Source of the DNA: CAVZTA01 sp963778025
GTDB taxonomy: Bacteria; Chloroflexota; Limnocylindria; Limnocylindrales; CSP1-4
Direction of reading: 5' to 3'
Assembly (NCBI GenBank): GCA_963778025.1
Contig: CAVZTA010000003.1
Location: 62,001 to 126,000 of the forward strand
DNA length: 64,000 bases
Of this stretch, positions 52,575 to 59,382 are shown piece after piece. The notes under the pieces were generated by a model, which did no database searches, was not told the origin of the DNA, and saw nothing but the letters and a program-made list of their open reading frames with translations. The first letter of the stretch is position 1; every line of letters begins with the position of its first letter. The position numbers were made by a program, and so were the translations under genes.

Positions 52575-54290
52575 GTGGAGGACCGTCCCATCCGCCCCTA
52601 CGTCCCGGCGCCCGTCGCCGTCGCCGAATGGGATCCCCGGTCGCCGGACGTCGCGGCCCGGCTCATCGCGCTCATCGAGGAGGCCGCGCCCGGCCACGTC
52701 GTCGAGCACGTCGGCAGCAGCGCGGTCCCCGGGCTCATCGGCAAGGGGATCATCGACCTCGTCGTGCCGGCCGAGCCCGAGGAGATCCCGGGCATGGTCG
52801 ACGCGCTGTATGGGCTCGGGTTCGGGCCGCAGCAGGGACCCGCGGCGTGGCCGCCGACCCGCCCGATGCTCGTCGGACAGGTCGTGCACGAGGGCACGGA
52901 GTTCCAGGTCCACCTGCACATCGTGCCGCCCGAGCGGGACGACTTCCGCGAGTTCGTCGGCTTCCGCGATGCCCTGCGGGACGATCCGGCGCTGCGAGAC
53001 GGGTACGTCCACGCCAAGACGAGCGTCCTCGATGCCGCCGGCGGGCCGATCGACGGGCGCCGCTATTCGACCGCCAAGTCGCCGTTCGTCGAGGACGCGC
53101 TGTTCAGCCACGGCATCCGCCGGGTGCCGGCCGATCGGCCGGTGGCGCTGGCGCCCGGCGCGACGATCGGGATCCTCGGCGGCGGGCAGCTCGGCCGGAT
53201 GCTCGGCCTGGCCGCGCGCACGCTGGGCTATCGGATCGCCGTCCTCGACCCGGACGCGGAGTGTCCCGCGGCGGCCGTCGCCGACGAGGTGGTCGTGGGC
53301 GGCTACGACGACATCGACGCCGCGCTTCGCCTGGCCGAGCGCGCGGACGTCGTGACCTACGAGCTGGAGCACATCAGCGTGCGTGCGGCGGCGGCGGTCG
53401 CGGAGCGCGTGCCGGTGCGACCCGGCATCCGGACGCTCCAGGTGACGCAGGACCGGCTCGCGGAGCGGCGGTTCCTGCACGGCCGCGGCGAGCCCATCGC
53501 GCCATGGCGGGCGGTGTCATCGCTCGCCGAGGTCACGGCCGGAGCCGATGCCCTGGGCTTCCCGCTCCGCCTCAAGGCGGCCATCGGCGGCTACGACGGC
53601 CGGTCGCAGGTGCGCATCGCCGGACCCGATGAGGTGGCCGCGGCGTTCAGCGGGCTGGGCGGCGGACCCGAGCGGCCGCTCCTGCTGGAGCAGGAGCTGG
53701 CGTTCGAGACGGAGCTTTCGGTGACGGTCGCGCGGGATCGCGATGGGCGGACCGTCGCCTTCCCGGTCGCGCGGAACGTGCACGACCAGGGCATCCTCGT
53801 CGAGTCCACCGCGCCCGCGCCGATCGACCCGGTCGTCGTCGGCAATTCGATGGGCCTCGCGGGCCGGCTGGCGCGCGGGCTCGACGTCGTGGGGTTGCTC
53901 ACGGTCGAGCTGTTCCTGCTGCCGGGTGGCCGGATCTTCATCAACGAGCTGGCGCCACGGGTGCACAACTCGGGCCACTGGACCATCGAGGGCGCGGTGA
54001 CGTCGCAGTTCGAGCAGCACGTCCGCGCGATCTGTGGCCTGCCGCTGGGCGCGCCGTCGCCGCATGGGCCGACCGCGATGGTCAACCTCCTCGGCAGCGG
54101 CGAGGACCGTCCGGCGCGGCTGGTCGGCTTGGAGGACGCGCTGCGCGACGCGGGCGCGCATGTCCACGTGTACGGCAAGCGTCGGGTGTTCGAGCGCCGG
54201 AAGATGGGCCACGTGACGGTCATCGGACACACCCCGGACGAGGCGCTGGAGCGAGCCCACACGGCCGCCCACAAGCTGTCGTGGGCGTGA
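52575..54290 (+). CDS. purK: GrpB-PurK fusion: UPF0157 nucleotidyltransferase-like domain plus N5-CAIR synthetase
   Basis: Residues about 10-180 form a GrpB/UPF0157 domain (VVEHVGSSAVPGLIGKGIIDLVVP and FQVHLHIVPPERDDFREFVGFRDALR), a nucleotidyltransferase-fold family fused in some bacteria to CoaE. From about 192 the protein is PurK (GATIGILGGGQLGRMLGLAARTLGYRIAVLD, then ATP-grasp blocks RLKAAIGGYDGRSQVRI, LLEQELAFETELSVTVAR, NELAPRVHNSGHWTIEGA). PurK converts AIR, ATP and bicarbonate to N5-CAIR in purine synthesis, and PurE follows directly. The frame is continuous over 571 residues without a frameshift, so the fusion appears real. The function of the GrpB part is unknown. Confidence 0.92.
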   Translation: MEDRPIRPYVPAPVAVAEWDPRSPDVAARLIALIEEAAPGHVVEHVGSSAVPGLIGKGIIDLVVPAEPEEIPGMVDALYGLGFGPQQGPAAWPPTRPMLVGQVVHEGTEFQVHLHIVPPERDDFREFVGFRDALRDDPALRDGYVHAKTSVLDAAGGPIDGRRYSTAKSPFVEDALFSHGIRRVPADRPVALAPGATIGILGGGQLGRMLGLAARTLGYRIAVLDPDAECPAAAVADEVVVGGYDDIDAALRLAERADVVTYELEHISVRAAAAVAERVPVRPGIRTLQVTQDRLAERRFLHGRGEPIAPWRAVSSLAEVTAGADALGFPLRLKAAIGGYDGRSQVRIAGPDEVAAAFSGLGGGPERPLLLEQELAFETELSVTVARDRDGRTVAFPVARNVHDQGILVESTAPAPIDPVVVGNSMGLAGRLARGLDVVGLLTVELFLLPGGRIFINELAPRVHNSGHWTIEGAVTSQFEQHVRAICGLPLGAPSPHGPTAMVNLLGSGEDRPARLVGLEDALRDAGAHVHVYGKRRVFERRKMGHVTVIGHTPDEALERAHTAAHKLSWA

Positions 54291-54790
54291 CCGCCGGGCC
54301 GGTCGTCGGCGTGGTCGGCGGGAGTCGGTCGGACTTCCCGATCCTGGAGAAGGCGGTCGCGGTGCTCGACGAGCTCGAGGTGGTCTCCGAGCTGCGGGTC
54401 GTGTCCGCGCATCGGACGCCGGATCACCTGTTCCGGTACGCCGAGACGGCCGCCGGCCGGGGGCTGCGGGTCATCGTCGCCGGCGCCGGCGGGGCGGCGC
54501 ATCTGCCGGGCATGCTCGCCGCCAAGACGACCCTGCCGGTCATCGGCGTGCCGATCCCGACGCAGCACCTGGGCGGCCTGGATTCGTTGCTCTCGATCGT
54601 CCAGATGCCGCGCGGCATCCCGGTCGCGACGGTCGCGATCGGCAACGCCGAGAACGCGGCGCTGCTCGCGGCGGCGATCCTCGCGCTGTCGGATCAGGAC
54701 CTCGCGATGCGGCTCGCCGCATGGCGGGCACGCCAGACCGACGCGGTCATGAGCGACGAGTCGAACGCGGAGTCCCTGCCGTCGCGCTGA
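54287..54790 (+). CDS. purE: N5-carboxyaminoimidazole ribonucleotide mutase PurE
   Basis: This 167-residue class I PurE has the nucleotide-binding start PVVGVVGGSRSDFPILEKAV, SAHRTPDHLFRYAE with the catalytic His, and GAGGAAHLPGMLAAKTTLPVIGVPI. It rearranges N5-CAIR to CAIR. The usual GSDSD loop reads GSRSD here. The GTG at 54287 overlaps the PurK stop (GTGA); the GTG at 54281 is an alternative. The short tail after residue 150 is not conserved. Confidence 0.95.
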   Translation: MTAGPVVGVVGGSRSDFPILEKAVAVLDELEVVSELRVVSAHRTPDHLFRYAETAAGRGLRVIVAGAGGAAHLPGMLAAKTTLPVIGVPIPTQHLGGLDSLLSIVQMPRGIPVATVAIGNAENAALLAAAILALSDQDLAMRLAAWRARQTDAVMSDESNAESLPSR

Positions 54791-54826
54791 CCCGGGCCTC
54801 CTGCGAGGGCTGATCGACCGCTTGCC

Positions 54827-54995
54827 GTGCATCCGGTGCGGCCTGTGACGAAGGACGTGAACCCTGCTCGCCGTCGGTCGTCGTCTTGCGCACCCCATGC
54901 ACCATCCGACACCGGAAGGTCCCGATCGGGTGGCCGAACGCCCGCAGGCGGCCTGCATCGTGCGGCTCCTTCGTCACAGCGCGCAGCCGATGCAC
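54827..54995. repeat. Palindromic intergenic repeat, copy C
   Basis: The left 29 bases (54827-54855) and the right 29 bases (54967-54995) are inverted repeats identical at 25 positions, starting GTGCATC and running in to GACGAAGGA. Copies A and B are at 2064 and 16489. The central part is not conserved in detail but again contains a CACCCCATGCAC-type motif. The element fills the gap between purE and the next gene; no ORF of its own is credible. Confidence 0.75.
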
Positions 54996-55071
54996 GCCGG
55001 GCGCGGGCCTCGGCGCCACTCGCCGGGCGATGCGGCCGGGCGGCCCGCGAGGGACGGAACGAGCGCCGGGC

Positions 55072-55077
55072 TAGACT
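55072..55077 (+). promoter_or_regulatory. -10 box giving a leaderless transcript of the 144-aa membrane protein gene
   Basis: TAGACT, seven bases (CGGGCCG), ATG at 55085. The same spacing and the same CGGGCC-type initiator occur at 24774 and 52562. Confidence 0.55.
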
Positions 55078-55084
55078 CGGGCCG

Positions 55085-55519
55085 ATGGACGACGAGCGGT
55101 GGGAAGCGGGGATGCCGGTGCTCGACCGGCAGGCCGTGCGCGAGCCGGCGGTGCCGCGGGCGCTGCCGCCCAGTCTCGCCGCCCTCCCCCCACGCTCCGT
55201 CCCGGAGGTCGCGCCGACCCCGCTCCAGAAGCACTTCGTCCTCCTCTCCGCGCCGGCGCTGATCGCGGGCGCCATCGCCATCACCGCGCTGGAGCTCGGC
55301 GCCGACCTGGGCAGCCCGCTGGTCAAGCTGTGCGTGCTCATCGCCGCCCCGCTGCTCACGATCACGACCCTCGATGCGACCGTCCGGATCTGGCGCAGCG
55401 CGTGGGCGTGGATGCCCGTCGACCGGAACAAGGGCCTGTTCCGGCTCGCCTGGGTCGCCGTGAGCGTCGTGTTCCTCGTGCTCATCGCGCTGTCGACCGT
55501 GCTGGTGCTGACGGCGTGA
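55085..55519 (+). CDS. Integral membrane protein, 144 aa, unknown
   Basis: A Pro-rich cytoplasmic N-terminus of about 45 residues is followed by three hydrophobic segments (about 52-72, 78-96, 120-142). The sequence ITTLDATVRIWRSAWAWMPVDRNKGLFRLAWV forms the last loop. The start at 55085 is set by the TAGACT box; the frame upstream runs through repeat copy C. It overlaps the Nudix gene by four bases, so they share a transcript. No family recognised. Confidence 0.7.
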   Translation: MDDERWEAGMPVLDRQAVREPAVPRALPPSLAALPPRSVPEVAPTPLQKHFVLLSAPALIAGAIAITALELGADLGSPLVKLCVLIAAPLLTITTLDATVRIWRSAWAWMPVDRNKGLFRLAWVAVSVVFLVLIALSTVLVLTA

Positions 55520-56178
55520 GTCCTGAGGTGGCCGCCGACCCGTCCGACGAGGATCGCCGGCTCGTCACGTCCCTGGGCCGCGGGCCCGATGGCCGCTCGA
55601 CCGACATCGATTCCGGCCGGGGCGTGCCGCCGTGGCTGTCCGCGTCGCTGCGTCACTGCAGCCGCTGCGGCAGCGAGCTCGTGGAGGGACCCGTCCCGGG
55701 CGAGGATCGCGACCGGCTCCACTGCCCGGCGTGCGGGTTCATCAGCTACGTCAATCCGCGCCTCGTCGTGACCACGCTGCCGCTCACGGACGAGGGCGAG
55801 ATCGTCCTCATCCGCCGCGGCATCGAGCCTGCGTACGGCACGTGGGCGCAACCGGGCGGCTTCCTCGAGGTCGACGAGACGGTCCACGAGGCGGCGATCC
55901 GCGAGACGCTCGAGGAGACCGGCCTGATCGTCGAACCGGGCGACATCGTGGGCCTGTACTCGCGCCTCGAGGCGGCGGTCGTCGTGGTGCTGGTGGAGGC
56001 GCGGATCGTGGGTGGCACCAGCCGCACCAGTCCCGAAGCGCTGGAGATCCAGGCCTTCGCGCCCGATGCCATCCCGTGGCATGGGATCGGCCTCACGACC
56101 ACGCTCTGGGCGCTGCGCGACTGGGTCCGCGTCCGCCATCCGGAGGTCGTGCTGCCGGAGGTCGTCGGCCTTCGTTGA
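55516..56178 (+). CDS. Nudix hydrolase with N-terminal zinc ribbon (NudC/ADP-ribose pyrophosphatase-like)
   Basis: This 220-residue protein has a zinc ribbon (CSRCG near residue 51 and CPACG near 73) followed by FISYVNPRLVVTTLPL and the complete Nudix box GGFLEVDETVHEAAIRETLEETGL (G-x5-E-x7-REUxEExGU) near 115. Nudix enzymes cleave nucleoside diphosphates linked to another moiety; the zinc ribbon with 'NPR' is common in NADH/ADP-ribose-type members. The GTG at 55516 overlaps the preceding gene. The first 40 residues are charged and probably disordered. Confidence 0.9.
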   Translation: MSPEVAADPSDEDRRLVTSLGRGPDGRSTDIDSGRGVPPWLSASLRHCSRCGSELVEGPVPGEDRDRLHCPACGFISYVNPRLVVTTLPLTDEGEIVLIRRGIEPAYGTWAQPGGFLEVDETVHEAAIRETLEETGLIVEPGDIVGLYSRLEAAVVVVLVEARIVGGTSRTSPEALEIQAFAPDAIPWHGIGLTTTLWALRDWVRVRHPEVVLPEVVGLR

Positions 56179-56257
56179 CGCCGCGTTGCGCGGGCGTCGC
56201 GCGGTAGCACCGATCGGCCCGTCCGGGAAGGTGCGGTGTGTAACGGTTGTGACGCAT

Positions 56258-56287
56258 TTGCCATCTTCCGGGGACGTCGCGTAGACT
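56258..56287 (+). promoter_or_regulatory. Promoter upstream of the M23 peptidase leader
   Basis: TTGCCA at 56258-56263 and TAGACT at 56282-56287, 18 bases apart, match the rrf2 promoter in both boxes. The predicted transcript starts near 56294, leaving a leader of about 270 bases before the peptidase start. Confidence 0.6.
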
Positions 56288-56302
56288 CCGCCCCCGTCAG
56301 CA

Positions 56303-56365
56303 CGGCTCCTCGAACGGGGAGTCGACAACCGAAGAGCCGCACCCCCGGCAGCAGGACTGTCGACT
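56303..56365 (+). ncRNA. Structured 5' leader with pseudoknot topology, class unknown
   Basis: Stem 1 pairs CGGCTC (56303-56308) with GAGCCG (56334-56339). AGTCGACA (56320-56327), inside its loop, can pair perfectly with TGTCGACT (56358-56365) outside it, an H-type pseudoknot. A small CTCC/GGAG hairpin competes with stem 1. The leader precedes a cell-wall peptidase, a setting where c-di-AMP (ydaO) riboswitches occur, but the conserved ydaO motifs were not found. Beyond 56365 the leader is C-rich and shows nothing else up to the ribosome site. Confidence 0.45.
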
Positions 56366-56564
56366 CGCGCCCCGTCGGGCCCCCTACCCCCCGGTCCGGC
56401 ACCCCTCGCCGACGCTCGCACCCCAGTCGCGCGCTTCGAGCGCCACGCGTCGTCGGCCCCTGACCGCGCCCCTCGCGATCACGGCATGCCCGTGTCGGTC
56501 TGCGGCTCCCGAGCTTCCGTTCGCCGTGCCCCCAGCACGGCGTTCTGGCAGAGAGGAGAGGCCG

Positions 56565-57176
56565 TTGGCCTTGTCGAACCGCGACGCCGCGTCGGCGTCC
56601 ATGTCCATCGCATCTGCGCCCAGCCGGTCGTCCGAGGACCACGGGGGTCACGACGGTCCCGAGCCGGTCACCGGACGCACTCGACGACGCGGCATCACCC
56701 GTCGCCTGTCCATCGCCCTCGTCGCCGGCGCCGCGATCGCGGTCTTCGGCGCCCTTCCGGCGAACGCCTACTGGCCCGTGGCCACACGGTCCTCGTACGT
56801 CTCCCAGTACTCCCATCGCGGCCACGTCGCGATCGACATCGCCGCCCACAGCTGGACGCGCATCGTGCCCATCCGGTCCGGCCGGGTCGTCTTCGCCGGC
56901 TGGCGGTCCAACTGCGGCGGCTACCAGGTCTGGGTGTCCCACGGCAACGGCCTCTACAGCGCCTACTACCACATGTCCCGCGAGAACAGCTATCGCGGTG
57001 AGTGGGTGACCGGCGGCAAAGAGACCATCGGCTGGGTCGGAGCGACCGGCTGCGCGACCGGCCCCCATCTCCACATCGAGGTGTGGAAGGGCTATCCGTG
57101 GCGCTCGGGCTCGTACCGGGTGAACCCGTGGGGGTTCATCGACAACGGGTATTACCTGCCCTACCGCTACCGGTAG
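56565..57176 (+). CDS. M23-family (lysostaphin-type) secreted peptidase
   Basis: This zinc endopeptidase cleaves peptidoglycan cross-bridges. A TTG at 56565 with AGGAG six bases before it is chosen over the ATG-like positions upstream, which lack a ribosome site. That gives a 30-residue polar start, a hydrophobic signal (residues 49-66) and a cleavage site after ANA. The mature domain has HVAID (H-x3-D, near 87-91), GWVGATGCATGPHLHIEVW with the HxH zinc motif, and VNPWGFID at the end. The 135-residue catalytic part has no cell-wall-binding domain. A structured leader precedes it and a strong terminator follows. Confidence 0.9.
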   Translation: MALSNRDAASASMSIASAPSRSSEDHGGHDGPEPVTGRTRRRGITRRLSIALVAGAAIAVFGALPANAYWPVATRSSYVSQYSHRGHVAIDIAAHSWTRIVPIRSGRVVFAGWRSNCGGYQVWVSHGNGLYSAYYHMSRENSYRGEWVTGGKETIGWVGATGCATGPHLHIEVWKGYPWRSGSYRVNPWGFIDNGYYLPYRYR

Positions 57177-57202
57177 CAGGCCCACCCCTCCGTCACGCAT
57201 CG

Positions 57203-57233
57203 GCGGCCGGCGACCTTCGGGTCTGCCGGCCGC
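57203..57233 (+). terminator. Rho-independent terminator of the M23 peptidase gene
   Basis: GCGGCCGGC and GCCGGCCGC form the base, extended by GACC-TTCG-GGTC with a UUCG tetraloop, and TTCCTTGTT follows. It lies 26 bases after the stop. Confidence 0.8.
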
Positions 57234-57246
57234 TTCCTTGTTCCCC

Positions 57247-58014
57247 TCAGTCGGATGTGCCGAACGCGTCGAGCGTCAGGGCACCCATGACGCCATCCTC
57301 GCCGAGCGTGGTCGGGTCGCCCCGGATGACCCGGGGCAGCACGCCGGTGGAGCCGCGGCTGTCGGGCTCGATGATCGGGCCGACCCGGACCGATCGCTCG
57401 ATGGTCTCGATCGTCGTGCCGTCCGGGGCTCGAAGGTCGACCACGAGGCGCAGCGACCGGCCGATGGGCAGGTCGCCGGTCGGCGTCTCCGTCTCGAACC
57501 AGGCGCGCGCCTGCCACGCCGGGTCACCTGGCTTCGACGCGGCAACGACGGACCAGTCGCGAACCCGGACCCCGCCGTCGATGAGGGCGATCGCGAGGTC
57601 ATGCTGGGCGCCGCGGACGAAGCCCACGACCGTGAGCCGATCCTCCACGATCGAGTCGTCGCGGGAGGGACTGGTCAGCACGACGTAGCGAGCCGCGGGA
57701 TCGCGACCCGGCTCGGACGCGACGGGCGGGGCGGGCGACGGGACGGCCGTCATGGTGCTGGGGAGCGCTCCAGGGCTTCGTCCGACGATCGTCGGCGCCG
57801 GCCGGCCCGAGACGCCGATCGCGACGAGACCGACGGCCACCCCGAGCATCGCCAGGATCGGCAGCGCGCCGCGGCGGCTGGGACGGTCCACGCGGGTCAT
57901 CGCGAACGTGGCCGGACCGTCCTGCGGGCGATGGTCCAGGTCGCGCGGCGACCACAGCTCCGGGAGCGGCGAACCGTCCGATCCGTCCGGCGCGTCTCGC
58001 CGGCGTCCCTTCAT
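57247..58014 (-). CDS. Membrane-anchored protein with an Ig-like extracellular domain, unknown
   Basis: This 255-residue protein starts at the ATG at 58014 (GGGAGGAG just upstream). A cytoplasmic stretch of about 45 residues ends in a membrane helix (LPILAMLGVAVGLVAIGV, about 50-68). A Pro/Ser linker follows, then a beta-rich outer domain (VVLTSPSRDDSIVEDRLTVVGFVRGAQHDLAIALIDGGVRVRDWSVVA ... WFETETPTGDLPIG), which resembles Gmad2/bacterial Ig-like domains. Alternative starts at 58026 and 58068 only lengthen the cytoplasmic part. Function unknown. It converges with the M23 gene. Confidence 0.65.
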   Translation of the reverse strand: MKGRRRDAPDGSDGSPLPELWSPRDLDHRPQDGPATFAMTRVDRPSRRGALPILAMLGVAVGLVAIGVSGRPAPTIVGRSPGALPSTMTAVPSPAPPVASEPGRDPAARYVVLTSPSRDDSIVEDRLTVVGFVRGAQHDLAIALIDGGVRVRDWSVVAASKPGDPAWQARAWFETETPTGDLPIGRSLRLVVDLRAPDGTTIETIERSVRVGPIIEPDSRGSTGVLPRVIRGDPTTLGEDGVMGALTLDAFGTSD

Positions 58015-58199
58015 GGCTCCTCCCATGACGGGCCGTCGGCGGCGTCTCCCGTTCGCCGCCGGCTCCACCTCACCCGGCCGTCACGCCGGCGACGCCTGTC
58101 CGCGTCGATGCCGGTGGCTCGGCTCACGCTCCCGCGCGGTGGTCGCGGGATGCTCGGCAGTATCCACGTCACAGCGCCGGCGCACAACCGTGCGCCGGC

Positions 58200-59378
58200 T
58201 CAGGAGTCCGGGTCGTCGAGGTCCACCACGAGGCCGGTGTGGTCCGGTGCGTAGCGAGTCGAGTAGCCGAAGTCGTCGCGCGTCTGCGGGTCGTCCCAGC
58301 GGTCGGCGTGCGGGTGCGTGCCCTTCGGGTAGTTGAAGCCGAGGCGGATCCCGCGGCCCTGGTTGGCACGGACGACGCGCGCCATCGCGGCCAGGTCCGG
58401 ATGGTCGTGCTTCGAGCCATTCGTCGAGACGAGCCAGCGGGGCGAGCGGAGGAGCTCGACCAGGTCCGTGCTGACGTTGTTCTTGCTGCCGTGGTGGGGC
58501 AGCTTCACGGCGTCGACCGTGAGCGTGGTCTGCTTGCGGGCCTTGTTCAGCCGCCGGATGCTGGGCAGCAGGGCGCTGGGTACCGCGTCGCCGGTGAGGA
58601 GCACCGACCGCTCGCCACGCTCCAGCAGGAACGCGATCGAGCTGCCGTTGGCCGCCGACGGGTCCTCGACGAACGGGGTGTCGGCCAGGTCGTCGACCGT
58701 CATGTCGTCCTCGGAGCCGAGCATCGACGGCGGCTGGACGCCCTTGCGGTGCATGGCCTCGGAGAGCTTCTCGGCGAAGTCCGGATCGTTGGGGTCGAGG
58801 TGTTTCTCGGCGAGCTCGGTGTCCCACGCCGTCCTCAGGTTCACGACCTGGGTCGGGCCTGGCGAGAGGAGTGTGAGGGACAGCTTGCCGGGCAGCTCGA
58901 AGGTCGGCGGCGGGCGATCCGGTTCGGCTGCCGGCGCGTCCGGGACCATCACCGGGAAGTTGCCCTTCGGCTTGTCCGCGGGCTGGAACCGCGGGTTCGA
59001 CGGCCAGCCCAGCGCGTCGAGGAACGATCCCAGGACCTCGCCATCGACCGCGCCGAGGATGCTCACCGGCTGCAGATGACGCCGCTCGTTGAACCAGAAC
59101 TCACCGACGTCGAGGTCTTTCGCTCCGGCACCAGAGAGCAGTCGCAGGACCCCGCCGATGTGGTCGGTGTCGACGTGGGTGACCGCGAACAGCTCCAGGC
59201 GTCGTCTGCCGTCGGCGCCGGTCGGCAGCTGGTCGAGCCGGGCGCGGACGGCCTTCGCGCTGGGCGACGTGCCGCCGTCGATGAGGATGTGGCGGACCAC
59301 CGGGTCGAGGGCGTCGCCGCCGTACTCGACCAGGATGGAGTCGCCCTCGCCGGCCGGGAGGAGGGTCACGCGGAACAT
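58200..59378 (-). CDS. Metallo-beta-lactamase-fold hydrolase (ComEC-C-like)
   Basis: This 392-residue cytoplasmic protein has the MBL metal motif VTHVDTDHIGG near residue 67 (HxDxDH in place of HxHxDH), then SVLLTGDAVPSALLPS with the conserved Asp, and VKLPHHGSKNN near 290. HHGS is typical of the ComEC C-terminal nuclease-like MBL group. Residue 75 (Asp/His region) is intact, so it may bind metal and act on nucleic acid or phosphodiesters. It begins four bases after the CHAT-protease stop, forming a two-gene unit; such a pair suggests a protease-controlled effector. Confidence 0.85.
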   Translation of the reverse strand: MFRVTLLPAGEGDSILVEYGGDALDPVVRHILIDGGTSPSAKAVRARLDQLPTGADGRRRLELFAVTHVDTDHIGGVLRLLSGAGAKDLDVGEFWFNERRHLQPVSILGAVDGEVLGSFLDALGWPSNPRFQPADKPKGNFPVMVPDAPAAEPDRPPPTFELPGKLSLTLLSPGPTQVVNLRTAWDTELAEKHLDPNDPDFAEKLSEAMHRKGVQPPSMLGSEDDMTVDDLADTPFVEDPSAANGSSIAFLLERGERSVLLTGDAVPSALLPSIRRLNKARKQTTLTVDAVKLPHHGSKNNVSTDLVELLRSPRWLVSTNGSKHDHPDLAAMARVVRANQGRGIRLGFNYPKGTHPHADRWDDPQTRDDFGYSTRYAPDHTGLVVDLDDPDS

Positions 59379-59382
59379 GGCG

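Noticed and set aside
56303..56365. c-di-AMP (ydaO) riboswitch before the M23 peptidase
   Set aside because: The context is right, but conserved ydaO blocks such as the 3' GCTAACCTC are missing; listed instead as an unknown structured leader.
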